Shown: one piece after another, positions 1 to 7,612 of the stretch | How positions within the stretch are numbered: the stretch's first letter is position 1 | How the letters are laid out: every line of letters starts with the position of its first letter | The notes under the pieces: model-generated | The model's database searches: none | Seen by the model: the letters and a program-made list of their open reading frames with translations, nothing else | Told to the model about the DNA's origin: nothing | Position numbers and translations under genes: made by a program | NCBI GenBank assembly: GCA_039179915.1 | Contig: JBCDEF010000002.1 | Location: 1-34,632, forward strand | Direction of reading: 5' to 3' | Length of the DNA: 34,632 nucleotides | Source of the DNA: JANQQZ01 sp039179915 | GTDB taxonomy: Bacteria; Planctomycetota; Phycisphaerae; Phycisphaerales; UBA1924

Positions 1-124
1 CACCCGGCCTCCCAATTTTTGTCTGTCTTTCTAACGCCTTCACACAGGTGAATTACTAGCATGACTCGTGCTGTAGATAGTGTTGTAGCCCATTGTATCA
101 GCTTATATCCTTGCCCTTTGACGC
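1..124. other. AT-rich left edge, no gene seen
   Basis: No convincing coding region is seen. The stretch is clearly more AT-rich than the rest of the window and has stops in the frame that leads into the next gene (for example at 32, 62, 74, 86 and 119). It could be an upstream regulatory region, the margin of transferred DNA, or a poorly assembled contig end. Nothing in it resembles an RNA gene or an insertion-sequence end. Confidence 0.4.
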
Positions 125-433
125 TTGGGTGATCATACCTCGCAGCTTTCCGATGTTTGCCACTTCCACCTCCCGGAGCACGGCGAAGACACCGCCTCGG
201 CGATGCTCCAGTGGCACGCCGACGGCAAACCGACGCACTACGGGCTCAAGGTCGCGCCGCTCAAGCGGGGCGATCTTGCCATCATCGATGACATCTACGC
301 CAATTGGAGCCTGGTCGGGCTCGCTGAAAAGCATTTTTCAGAAGTGCTGGACGTCGAACTGGCCGACGCCGAGTCGGACATCGAGCGGGTCGTCAAGCGC
401 AGCGGCTGGACCCTGAACCCGAAGGACTCGTGA
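125..433 (+). CDS. Small hypothetical protein upstream of dnaJ
   Basis: A 102-residue reading frame of unknown family. From about residue 15 on, composition and codon use look like the surrounding GC-rich genes. The protein is soluble, acidic at the C-terminus, with no signal peptide or membrane segment. The only in-frame start found is TTG at 125, directly after an AT-rich stretch with in-frame stops. The first dozen residues are therefore doubtful, and the gene may be 5'-truncated or disturbed. The stop lies four bases before dnaJ, which suggests cotranscription with dnaJ-grpE-acpS. No function is proposed. Confidence 0.6.
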   Translation: MGDHTSQLSDVCHFHLPEHGEDTASAMLQWHADGKPTHYGLKVAPLKRGDLAIIDDIYANWSLVGLAEKHFSEVLDVELADAESDIERVVKRSGWTLNPKDS

Positions 434-437
434 CCGC

Positions 438-1586
438 ATGCCCGCCACCCGCGACTACTACGAGATCCTCGGCGTCGAGAAGTCCGCCGATGCCGACGAG
501 ATCAAGCGGGCGTATCGCCGGCTGGCGATGAAGCACCACCCGGACCGCAACCCGGGCGATGCCGAGGCCGAGACCGCGTTCAAGGAGGCTGCTGAGGCGT
601 ACGAGGTCCTGTCCGATCAGCAGAAGCGGCAGATCTACGACCAGTACGGGCACGAGGGCCTGCGCGGCCGGGGCGCGGCGACGCACGACTTCAGCCGCAT
701 GAACGTCGACGACATCTTCTCGATGTTCAACGACATCTTTGGTGGCGGCGGCGGTGGCGCAAGAGGCCGCGGGCGGCAGCGCGTGGCGCGGGGCTACGAC
801 CTCGAGACCGAGGTCGTGATCGAGCTCAAGGATTGCCTGACCGGCACCGAGACCGAGGTCGAGTTCACGCGGCTGGATGTCTGCGACACCTGCACCGGCA
901 GCGGGGCGAAGCCGGGCTCGGAGCCGGCGAAGTGCTCGACCTGCGGCGGGCAGGGCAAGGTCCAGCAGGCCGGGCTCGGCGGGATGTTCCGCATGGTCAC
1001 CGCCTGCCCGACGTGCCGCGGCCGGGGCACGATCATCAAGGACAAGTGCGAGAGCTGCTCGGGCAAGGGACGCGTGAGCAAGAAGCGGTCGCTGACCGTG
1101 AAAGTTCCGGCTGGCATCCAGGACGGGCAGGTCATCCGCGTGCAGGCCGAGGGCGAGCCGCCGGCGCCGGAGCTCTCGCCGGGCGGGCAGGGGGTGCGCG
1201 GCGACCTGCACGTGGTCGTGCGGGTGCAGGCGCACGATGTGTTCGAGCGCGAGGGGGACCACCTGGTGCTTGAGATGCCCATCGGCTTCTCGCAGGCGAC
1301 GCTGGGTGCGAAGATCGAAGTCCCGACGCTCGAGGGCAAGCACGAGCTGTCGGTACCCAGCGGCACTCAGCACGGGGCGATGTTCCGCGTCTCGGGCTCG
1401 GGGCTGCCCAACCTGCGTGGCGGGCAGCGGGGGGACCTGGTCGTCGTCATCAAGATCGAGATTCCCAAGAAGCTGACGAAGGCGCAGCAGAAGCTGCTCC
1501 GCGAGTTCGCGGCCACCGAAGACAAGAGCGTGCTGCCCGAATCGCACGGCTTCATCGACAAGATTCGAGACTTCCTGGGCGGGTAA
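438..1586 (+). CDS. dnaJ: Chaperone protein DnaJ (Hsp40)
   Basis: This is the J-domain co-chaperone that delivers unfolded substrates to DnaK and stimulates its ATPase in the cytoplasm. The J domain covers roughly residues 5-70 with HPD at 34-36, followed by a Gly/Phe-rich linker. The zinc-binding domain has four CxxCxGxG repeats starting at Cys149, Cys166, Cys190 and Cys204. Two C-terminal substrate-binding beta domains complete a type I DnaJ of 382 residues, normal for the family. There is a slightly long loop near residues 236-250. An AAGGA sequence lies 11 bases before the ATG. grpE follows within about 20 bases; dnaK is not in the window, so the operon splits the DnaK system. Confidence 0.98.
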   Translation: MPATRDYYEILGVEKSADADEIKRAYRRLAMKHHPDRNPGDAEAETAFKEAAEAYEVLSDQQKRQIYDQYGHEGLRGRGAATHDFSRMNVDDIFSMFNDIFGGGGGGARGRGRQRVARGYDLETEVVIELKDCLTGTETEVEFTRLDVCDTCTGSGAKPGSEPAKCSTCGGQGKVQQAGLGGMFRMVTACPTCRGRGTIIKDKCESCSGKGRVSKKRSLTVKVPAGIQDGQVIRVQAEGEPPAPELSPGGQGVRGDLHVVVRVQAHDVFEREGDHLVLEMPIGFSQATLGAKIEVPTLEGKHELSVPSGTQHGAMFRVSGSGLPNLRGGQRGDLVVVIKIEIPKKLTKAQQKLLREFAATEDKSVLPESHGFIDKIRDFLGG

Positions 1587-1609
1587 CCCCCGCGGAGCGC
1601 CGCACTGTG

Positions 1610-2218
1610 ATGAGCAAGAAGAACAAGCACGAGACGACCGAAGCCGAGCAGCCGGAGACTGTCGAGGTTGATGGGCAGCCCGAGCCGACCGAGCAGGACC
1701 GCATCGCCGAGCTCGAGGCGCAGGTCGCCGACGCCGAGGCCCGGGCGCTGCGGTCGCTGGCCGATTTTCAAAACTTCCAGCGACGCTCGGCGAGCAACGA
1801 GGTCGAGGCCCGCAAGCAGGGCGTGATGTCGGTGGTCAATGGGCTGCTGCCGGTGATGGATAACTTTGCGCTCGCGCTCGGTCAAAAGGACGCGGGCGGC
1901 ACGGCTGAGCAGATCCTGGGCGGCGTCGAGATCGTCAGGGCCGAGCTGCTACGGGCGCTCGAGATGCAGGGCGTTACGGTCATCGAGGCGGAAGCCGGCG
2001 ACGAGCTGGATCCCGGCAGGCACGAGGCGGTCAGCCAGATGCCGATCGAGGGCGTCGAGCCGGGCCGCATCGGCCAGGTCTTCCAGACCGGCTACATGCT
2101 CGGCGACCGGGTGCTGCGGCCGGCGAAGGTGGTCGTGGCGACCGAGCTGTCAACCGAGCCCCCGGCCGAGCAGCCCGCTGAAGGCCAGCCACACGATCAG
2201 CCAGAAGACGGGGCGTGA
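1610..2218 (+). CDS. grpE: Nucleotide exchange factor GrpE
   Basis: GrpE releases ADP from DnaK and works with DnaJ, encoded just upstream. The protein has a charged, disordered N-terminus (about 30 residues), a long helical dimerisation segment with the family pattern ADFQNFQRRS, and the C-terminal beta domain with the signature around GYMLGDRVLRPAKVVV. Length is about 202 residues, normal. GTG at 1607 and ATG at 1610 are adjacent; a GGAG at 1594-1597 fits either, so the start is uncertain by one codon. The stop overlaps the GTG start of acpS (GTGA), which implies translational coupling. Confidence 0.97.
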   Translation: MSKKNKHETTEAEQPETVEVDGQPEPTEQDRIAELEAQVADAEARALRSLADFQNFQRRSASNEVEARKQGVMSVVNGLLPVMDNFALALGQKDAGGTAEQILGGVEIVRAELLRALEMQGVTVIEAEAGDELDPGRHEAVSQMPIEGVEPGRIGQVFQTGYMLGDRVLRPAKVVVATELSTEPPAEQPAEGQPHDQPEDGA

Positions 2219-2601
2219 ACGCGATCGCGCTGGGAACAGACCTCGTCGAGGTGGCCCGGATCCGGCGAGCTATCGACAAACACGGCGATCGGCTTCTGGA
2301 GCGGTGCTTCACCGACACCGAGCGCACCGAAAGTGAGCGGTCGGGCCCCGAGCGGGCCGCGGAGCGCTACGCGGCGCGGTTTGCCGCGAAAGAAGCGGCA
2401 TCGAAAGCTATCGGCACCGGCATCGCCGGCGGCGTGACATGGCGCGACTTCGAGGTTCTCAGCGATACTCTCGGCAAGCCGGCGCTCCGAGTCCACGGCG
2501 TGGCGTCGGATCGCGCCCGTTCGCTCGGCATCAGGTCGTGGCTCTGCTCGATGTCGCACACGGGCGAGCACGCGACGGCGACTGTCATCGGTCTGGGGTA
2601 G
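2215..2601 (+). CDS. acpS: Holo-[acyl-carrier-protein] synthase
   Basis: It transfers 4'-phosphopantetheine from CoA to apo-ACP, activating fatty acid synthesis. The 128-residue length is typical of AcpS-type phosphopantetheinyl transferases. Motifs seen: GTDLVEVARI with the metal-binding Asp9, RFAAKEAASKA with Glu60, and SMSHTGEHA near the C-terminus. The start is GTG, overlapping the grpE stop by four bases. The gene ends directly against the stop of the convergent gene (2601 versus 2602), leaving no room for a separate terminator. Confidence 0.96.
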   Translation: MNAIALGTDLVEVARIRRAIDKHGDRLLERCFTDTERTESERSGPERAAERYAARFAAKEAASKAIGTGIAGGVTWRDFEVLSDTLGKPALRVHGVASDRARSLGIRSWLCSMSHTGEHATATVIGLG

Positions 2602-3510
2602 TTACGGGCCGCCGGCGTCCAGCGTGGGCTTGAGCTCGCGCGTGTACCAATCGATCCAGGCGTTCGCGTCGTAGCCAAACCGTGCTGTCGACGTGCCGGT
2701 CGCGGCGGTGGTCATCTCGACCAGCACGCGGTGGATCTCGGTTCGGTATTCCCAGACCGTCGCGTCGAGCACGCGCAGCACGGTCCCGCTCGAGACGACG
2801 CCGACCGTCGGCTGGAACCCGACGGCGTTGGTCGCGACGACCGGCGTCAGGTCTTGGATAAATGCCTGCTGTGTACCGACGACGATCTGCGCGAGCGCCC
2901 CGGTGCGGACATCATCGACGGTGTTCCGCGGCAGGGCCTGGGCCTGCGCGAGCATCGGGACGGCCCGGAGCAGCTCGAAGCCGCGGATGAGCTGGGCGGC
3001 GGCGACCGCGTGCGTGTCTTCGGGCGATTTGAGCCCCTCGGCCAGCACCGTTTGTACGCCCACGGTCGGCTCGTCTTCGCCGACGCGTTCGACCAGCCTG
3101 CCCGCGGCGTACTCCCGGAGGCTCTGCTCGTCGTCAAAAACCGCGACCCAGGCGATCACGATGTCCGCCTGATCGGTGGCCTGGGCGACGAACGCCTCGA
3201 CGAGCGATTCCCGCAGCTCGGGCCGGGCGCTTCCAAACAGCTCGAGGAGCAGCGGTGAGACCCGCGAGTCGGCGATGTGCGGCTCGAGCTCGACCCATCC
3301 CCGCTCGTGCATCGCGGCATTGCGCGATCGTTTGAAGTAGGTCGCGTAGATCTTGCGGACCGCGCGTTCGGCTTCGGCCACGCTGAGCCGGGGCACCGTT
3401 GTCGCCGGTCCTGGTGAGGCAGGGGGCGACGGCGGAGTGCTCTGGGCAAGACTCGGGCCGGTGCACAGCAGAGCGGCGGCGATCAGGATGATTCTGCTGA
3501 GCACACGCAC
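2602..3510 (-). CDS. Exported hypothetical protein, helical repeats
   Basis: Unknown family, 302 residues. A signal peptide is clear: basic N-end, hydrophobic core up to about residue 20, likely cleavage after SLA-Q near residue 22. A short Pro/Ala/Ser linker follows. The middle (about residues 45-210) is rich in Ala, Leu, Glu and Arg and looks like HEAT- or TPR-type helical pairs; the C-terminus is more mixed, with Trp and Tyr. The start is GTG. It lies downstream of, and on the same strand as, a SPOR-domain gene with an 80-base gap, so the two may be cotranscribed. A periplasmic structural or scaffolding role is only a guess. Confidence 0.75.
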   Translation of the reverse strand: MRVLSRIILIAAALLCTGPSLAQSTPPSPPASPGPATTVPRLSVAEAERAVRKIYATYFKRSRNAAMHERGWVELEPHIADSRVSPLLLELFGSARPELRESLVEAFVAQATDQADIVIAWVAVFDDEQSLREYAAGRLVERVGEDEPTVGVQTVLAEGLKSPEDTHAVAAAQLIRGFELLRAVPMLAQAQALPRNTVDDVRTGALAQIVVGTQQAFIQDLTPVVATNAVGFQPTVGVVSSGTVLRVLDATVWEYRTEIHRVLVEMTTAATGTSTARFGYDANAWIDWYTRELKPTLDAGGP

Positions 3511-3590
3511 CTCCCGGTTTCTCCGTTGCCGGCTTGCCAGTTCGACTGGGCATCCTTCTGATCCGACGCCCGGCGAGCGGCGCGGTTCCC

Positions 3591-4361
3591 TTAGCGGAGC
3601 GCAACGACGGTCGTGTCGGTCCGGAGCCGGTCCGCGGCCGAGCGCGCGGAGTCGGCCGAACTAAACCCGTTCGAGCGGACGGCGTAGAGCGTGCGTCCGC
3701 CTCGCTCGACTTGATGGACGGTCGGTTCGGGCAGACCGTTGCGCCTGGTGACCAGTCGCATGGACTGCTGGTGGCGCTTGGCGCGGGTCTCGCTCGAGAA
3801 CGATCCGAACTGGATCGCGAACGAGCCGTCGCTGGAACCGGAAGCCGTGCTCGACAGGGTCGGGCTGGCGAGGCGTTCGAGCTCGGCGGCGGCGGCGATG
3901 TTGCCGATCGCCCGGTAGCTCTTCGCGGCGTAGTGGGCCGCCCAGACCGCGTCCGTACCGTTGAGCCCTCGCGATGCTTCGGCGAGCTTGGGCGCGGCCC
4001 GGTCGAAGCGGCCCCGGCTGTGCTCGAGCAGGCCGAGCGTGGCGAGCGCTCTTGCGCGGATGGCAGAATCACGCGACTGGCTGAGACGCCGAAGCATCGG
4101 TTCGGCTTCGGACTGCCGGCCGAGCTGGGCCAGGGACATCGCACGGATCAGCAGGGCGGCCTCGTGCCGGCGGCCGTCGGTAAGCTCGGCGGCTCGGCTG
4201 AAATCCCCCGCGTTGAAGGCGGCGACGTAACCCGCTGTATCGTTCGAGCGTTGCGAGACGGCTGCGGGCGCAGGCGTGACCGGAGCGGTCCGGCAGCCGC
4301 CGCTCAGAGCGGCGCAAACGGCCGCGGCAATCGACAGTACGGAGTGTGCGTGCATCTTCAT
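3591..4361 (-). CDS. SPOR-domain (lipo)protein with helical repeats
   Basis: The N-terminus is a signal peptide ending ALSGGC, lipobox-like but with Gly at -2, so lipidation at Cys23 is likely rather than certain. Residues about 45-165 look like TPR-type helical pairs. Residues about 181-255 match a SPOR domain, opening FAIQFGSFSS and ending in a beta strand. SPOR domains bind denuded peptidoglycan, often at division sites, so an envelope or cell-division role is plausible. Although most Planctomycetota lack FtsZ, several Phycisphaerae reportedly keep peptidoglycan functions. ATG at 4361 is preferred; GTG at 4364 is immediately before it. The gene is divergent from the acyl-CoA synthetase. 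Confidence 0.85.
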   Translation of the reverse strand: MKMHAHSVLSIAAAVCAALSGGCRTAPVTPAPAAVSQRSNDTAGYVAAFNAGDFSRAAELTDGRRHEAALLIRAMSLAQLGRQSEAEPMLRRLSQSRDSAIRARALATLGLLEHSRGRFDRAAPKLAEASRGLNGTDAVWAAHYAAKSYRAIGNIAAAAELERLASPTLSSTASGSSDGSFAIQFGSFSSETRAKRHQQSMRLVTRRNGLPEPTVHQVERGGRTLYAVRSNGFSSADSARSAADRLRTDTTVVALR

Positions 4362-4476
4362 CACGGTCTAGAGTCGGATCGGCGGGGCTCCGGCCCCCAG
4401 AGATTGTATCCGATCGCTTCGGACATCCCGGATCGCGTGGTTTTGGGTGTTCGGCGGCCGCGGGGGTCGGGCGACG

Positions 4477-5991
4477 ATGAGCGTACATTGGCCTTTGATC
4501 CGATCCCTGGCCGCCCGCGCGAAGCAGACGGTCATCACCGATGATCGCCGGTCGTACCGGGGCGCCGAGATCATCGTTGCGGCCCTGCATGTGGCCGCCG
4601 AGATCGAGCGTCGGTCGGAATCGCGGCAGGTCGGGCTGCTGCTGCCCACCAGCGGAGCGTTCCCGATCGCGGCGTTGGCGACGTGGATGCTCGGCCGCAC
4701 GGTCGTGCCGCTGAACTACCTGCTCAAGCCCGACGAGTTGAAGTATGTTGTCGATCACTGTGGTACCGATCTGATCATCACGGTGCAGCCCATGCTCGAT
4801 GCGCTGGGCTACGAGCCGCAGGGCGCGCCGCTGATGCGGCTGGAGGAGATCGATTTCAAGGGCGTGCCCGACCTGCGATGGCCCGCTCGCGCCGATGCCG
4901 ACGACCTCGCGGTGATCCTCTATACCTCGGGAACCACCGGGCTGCCCAAGGGCGTGATGCTCAGCCACGGCAACATCGCCGCGAACATCCGCCAGGGCAT
5001 CAAGGGCATGGCCATCACCTCGCGTGATGTGTTCATGGGCGTGCTCCCGCAGTTCCACAGCTTCGGCGTGACACAGCTGACCCTGACGCCGTTAGTCGTC
5101 GGCGGCCGGGTGGTCTACACAGCGAGGTTCAACGCCAAGAAGATCCTGGATCTCATCCGCGAGCACGGCGTGACAACGTTCATCGGCATCCCGTCGATGT
5201 ACAACGCGCTCGCGCTGAGCAAGTCCGGCACGCCGGAGGACCTGGCCTCGATCCGATTGATGGTCTCGGGCGGCGAGCCGCTGCCCGACGCGGTCTTCGA
5301 GATGTTCCGAGAGCGGTACGGCAAGTCGATCTGCGAGGGCTACGGCATGACCGAGATGTCGCCGGCCACGCACTGCGCCACGCTCGGCCGCAGCAAGCGG
5401 CACTCGGTCGGCCAGCCGTTTCCGGGCGTCGAGCAGCGCGTGGTTGACCCCGAGACCGAGCGAGAGCTCGGGCCCGGCGAGGACGGCGAGCTGCGTATGC
5501 GTGGCCCGAATCTGATGCGGGGCTACTACCGCAACCCGATGGCGACCCGGGCCGCGATCGATGATCGCGGCTTCCTGCGCAGCGGCGACATCGCTCAGGT
5601 CGATGATGAGGGGTTCGTCTACATCACCGGCCGGCTCAAAGAGATGATCATCGTCGGCGGCGAGAACGTGTTTCCCCGCGAGGTCGAAGAGGTGTTGACC
5701 AAGCACGAGACCGTGTCGGCCGCGGGCGTGACCGGGATCCACGACTCGATCCGCGGCGAGGTCGTTGTCGCGTTCGTCGAGGCCTGCGAGGAGGCGACGG
5801 TCGACCCGAGCGAGCTCAAGGCCTGGTGCCGCGAGCGGATCGCCGGCTACAAGTGCCCGCGTGAGATCCATGTGGTCGATGAGCTTCCGCGCAACCCGAC
5901 CGGCAAGATCATGCGCCGCGAGCTTCATCTGCTCCGCCCGCTGGACCCCGACGAGAACATACCGCACGGAACCAAGCAGCCGGTCGGCTAG
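4477..5991 (+). CDS. AMP-binding acyl-CoA synthetase/ligase
   Basis: It activates a carboxylic acid (probably a fatty or aromatic acid) to acyl-AMP and then acyl-CoA. The ANL-superfamily motifs are all present: phosphate loop YTSGTTGLPKG from residue 149, GYGMTE at 288-293, a hinge region YITGRLKEMIIVGGENV, and the catalytic Lys477 in PTGKIMR. Length is 504 residues. ATG at 4477 is chosen over GTG at 4447, because the ten extra residues are Gly/Arg-rich and unlike the family. No signal peptide is seen, so it is cytoplasmic. The aldolase gene follows after 38 bases. The nearest relatives appear to be long-chain-fatty-acid-CoA ligases, but substrate cannot be read from the sequence. Confidence 0.94.
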   Translation: MSVHWPLIRSLAARAKQTVITDDRRSYRGAEIIVAALHVAAEIERRSESRQVGLLLPTSGAFPIAALATWMLGRTVVPLNYLLKPDELKYVVDHCGTDLIITVQPMLDALGYEPQGAPLMRLEEIDFKGVPDLRWPARADADDLAVILYTSGTTGLPKGVMLSHGNIAANIRQGIKGMAITSRDVFMGVLPQFHSFGVTQLTLTPLVVGGRVVYTARFNAKKILDLIREHGVTTFIGIPSMYNALALSKSGTPEDLASIRLMVSGGEPLPDAVFEMFRERYGKSICEGYGMTEMSPATHCATLGRSKRHSVGQPFPGVEQRVVDPETERELGPGEDGELRMRGPNLMRGYYRNPMATRAAIDDRGFLRSGDIAQVDDEGFVYITGRLKEMIIVGGENVFPREVEEVLTKHETVSAAGVTGIHDSIRGEVVVAFVEACEEATVDPSELKAWCRERIAGYKCPREIHVVDELPRNPTGKIMRRELHLLRPLDPDENIPHGTKQPVG

Positions 5992-6029
5992 CAGCCGTTC
6001 CCGGACCGCATCATCAGCAGGAGCCCCGC

Positions 6030-6674
6030 ATGGAGCTGTACGTCGACACCGCGAACCTCGACGAGATCAAACAGGCCGCCGACCTCGGCGTCCTGGATGG
6101 CGTCACGACCAACCCGTCGCTGATCGCCAAAGAGGGCGTCGACTACGGCGACCGTTTGGCGCAGATCTGCGAGGTGGTCTCGGGCCCGGTCTCGGCCGAG
6201 GTGATCGCCACGGACTACGACGGCATGATGGCCGAGGCCGCCGCCCGCACGCCGATCGCCGAGAACATCGTGATCAAGCTGCCCTGCACAGCCGACGGCG
6301 TCCGCGCGTGCAAGTCGCTGTCCGACCAGGGCATCCGCACCAATATGACGCTCTGCTTCCAGCCGCTCCAGGCCTGGATGGTTGCCAAGGCCGGCGCGTT
6401 CCTGGTCAGCCCGTTCATCGGCCGGCTCGACGACATCGGCCAGGACGGCATGGACCTGATCCATCAGATCCGGGCGGCCTACGACGCCCACGGCTACCAG
6501 ACCAAGCTGCTGGCCGCCTCGATCCGCCACCCGAAGCACATGCTCGACTGCCTGCTGGCCGGGGCCGACGTTGCGACGGTCCCGTTCTCGGTGATCACGA
6601 GTCTGCTCAAGCACCCGCTGACCGAGAGCGGCCTGGAGAAGTTCTTGGCCGACTACGCCAAGGCGTTTAGCTAG
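6030..6674 (+). CDS. fsa: Fructose-6-phosphate aldolase / transaldolase-like
   Basis: A short transaldolase-family TIM barrel of 214 residues, the size of fructose-6-phosphate aldolase and class 3B transaldolases. The N-terminus MELYVDTANLDEIKQ and the segment DGVTTNPSLIAKEG are family signatures. The Schiff-base lysine is Lys83 in NIVIKLPCT. The C-terminal half has FLVSPFIGRLDD and KLLAASIR, also typical. It acts in central carbon or pentose phosphate metabolism. AGGAG at 6019-6023 lies six bases before the ATG. The last eight bases overlap the 3' end of the convergent RidA gene. FSA and true transaldolase activity cannot be separated from sequence alone. Confidence 0.93.
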   Translation: MELYVDTANLDEIKQAADLGVLDGVTTNPSLIAKEGVDYGDRLAQICEVVSGPVSAEVIATDYDGMMAEAAARTPIAENIVIKLPCTADGVRACKSLSDQGIRTNMTLCFQPLQAWMVAKAGAFLVSPFIGRLDDIGQDGMDLIHQIRAAYDAHGYQTKLLAASIRHPKHMLDCLLAGADVATVPFSVITSLLKHPLTESGLEKFLADYAKAFS

Positions 6675-7158
6675 AGCGCTCGCCGCTGGCCGAGCCCGCT
6701 TCGAACAGGACCTCAATCTCGACCGGTGTGCCCAGCGGCAGGGCGACGCTGCCGACGGCTGCTCGGGCGTGCCGGCCGGCGTCACCAAAGACCGCCTGCA
6801 GCAATTCGCTTGCGCCGTTGGCGATCGCCGGCTGGTCGGTGAACCCGGGATCGCTGGCAACCCAGCACCCGATGCGGACAACGCCGAGGAGCTCGTCTTC
6901 GGGGCCGATGGTTCCCAGCGCGGCGGCGATCGCGTTGAGCGCACAGGTTTTCGCGCACTCTGTTGCGGTCGCGGCGTCGATACCGCCGGGCACGGTCCCG
7001 CGGTGTGTGAGCGTGCCGGCTTCGATCGGCAGCTGCCCGGAGACGAAGATCAGGCTTCCCGCTCTTTTGGCTGGCACGTAGGCCGCAACCGGGGGCGTGG
7101 GGAAGGGCAGCTTGAGCCCAAGGTCGGCGAGTTTTTGTTCGATTTTTGAACGGTTCAT
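6667..7158 (-). CDS. RidA family protein (YjgF/YER057c/UK114)
   Basis: The 163-residue protein has the chorismate-mutase-like RidA fold. LIFVSGQLPIEAG lies near residues 36-48, an alanine-rich central helix follows, and ARAAVGSVALPLGTPVEIE lies near the C-terminus with Arg132 at the position of the conserved substrate-binding arginine. Archetypal RidA hydrolyses reactive enamines/imines such as 2-aminoacrylate. This longer form, with an N-terminal extension of about 25 residues, belongs to a less characterised subgroup, so activity is inferred from the retained Arg. It is convergent with the aldolase gene and divergent from the pseudopilin gene across a 454-base gap. Confidence 0.92.
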   Translation of the reverse strand: MNRSKIEQKLADLGLKLPFPTPPVAAYVPAKRAGSLIFVSGQLPIEAGTLTHRGTVPGGIDAATATECAKTCALNAIAAALGTIGPEDELLGVVRIGCWVASDPGFTDQPAIANGASELLQAVFGDAGRHARAAVGSVALPLGTPVEIEVLFEAGSASGERSS

Positions 7159-7222
7159 CGGGGGTGTCTTCCTCTCAACTTGCGGGGCGTGGCCGGCGTC
7201 CGTAGACTACAGGGATCCGAGT

Positions 7223-7240
7223 GGTCCGCTCCTGCGGACC
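7223..7240. repeat. Perfect 7-bp hairpin
   Basis: GGTCCGC and GCGGACC pair perfectly around a TCCT tetraloop. It sits 65 bases upstream of the RidA start on the minus strand, and about 375 bases upstream of the pseudopilin start on the plus strand. It could be a 5'-UTR structure or a protein-binding site. GC-rich DNA makes such hairpins fairly easy by chance. Confidence 0.4.
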
Positions 7241-7447
7241 GTTTGGTGGCTTCGGCCGGCCGAGAACACGCCTCCCGCGGGGGGCCGAGAACCGGATGCT
7301 TGGCCAGCATCGGAGCGTGCACGAGTTGGATCGGGTCGGGCATGGCATATCCAGCCACCATGCACTGATACCCGGCGAGTTTCGCCTTTGCGATTCCGCC
7401 CGATCAGGTCTCCTCCGCACGCTGACAACCCGAAAGACCCGCGTGGT

Positions 7448-7472
7448 GCGGCCGCCTCGGACAGGCGGCTGC
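7448..7472 (+). repeat. 9-bp hairpin in pseudopilin leader
   Basis: GCGGCCGCC at 7448-7456 pairs with GGCGGCTGC at 7464-7472 with one G-T wobble around a seven-base loop. No T-run follows directly, so it is not a standard intrinsic terminator. With the hairpin at 7523-7547 it could form part of a structured leader RNA. Confidence 0.4.
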
Positions 7473-7522
7473 CCCGGAACGCGGGCGCAGCGAGCCGTAG
7501 CGCTTGTCTGTTTTTCGGAATC

Positions 7523-7547
7523 GGCGCCCGGCACGATGCGGGGCGCC
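7523..7547 (+). repeat. 7-bp hairpin with inner stem
   Basis: GGCGCCC at 7523-7529 pairs perfectly with GGGCGCC at 7541-7547. Inside the loop, GCA and TGC can form a further three pairs around CGA. It ends 65 bases before the pseudopilin ATG, within the probable leader. Confidence 0.4.
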
Positions 7548-7612
7548 GTCAGAGTGCAGGCCGTCACCGCACACGCGATCGCGGGCCGGCCCTAGCAAGA
7601 GGGAGGTTCACC

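Larger units (their letters stand above)
7159..7612. other. Gene-free 454-base region with hairpins
   Basis: This is the longest stretch without a supported gene. It separates the starts of the divergent RidA and pseudopilin genes, so promoters for both should lie here. Short open frames cross it on both strands but look like random GC-rich sequence, with no family-like motifs. I see inverted repeats at 7223-7229/7234-7240, 7295-7300/7306-7311, 7448-7456/7464-7472 and 7523-7529/7541-7547, plus a palindrome at 7252-7263. A T5 run lies at 7511-7515. It may encode a structured leader or a small RNA; no known riboswitch consensus was recognised. Confidence 0.5.

Noticed and set aside
393..1547. 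Minus-strand 384-codon frame over dnaJ
   Set aside because: It lies antisense to dnaJ, whose zinc and HPD motifs are intact; the composition is typical of a GC-rich shadow frame.
1571..1600. Short GC hairpin between dnaJ and grpE
   Set aside because: Only five pairs, no T-run, and it lies in a 20-base gap of an apparent operon; chance is sufficient in this GC-rich sequence.
7221..7595. 124-codon frame in the gene-free region
   Set aside because: No ribosome site, no domain, and opposing frames of equal quality cover the same bases.
7097..7612. Upstream extension of the first pseudopilin gene
   Set aside because: It overlaps RidA and carries no family features; a strong ribosome site precedes the ATG at 7613, which gives a proper prepilin leader.
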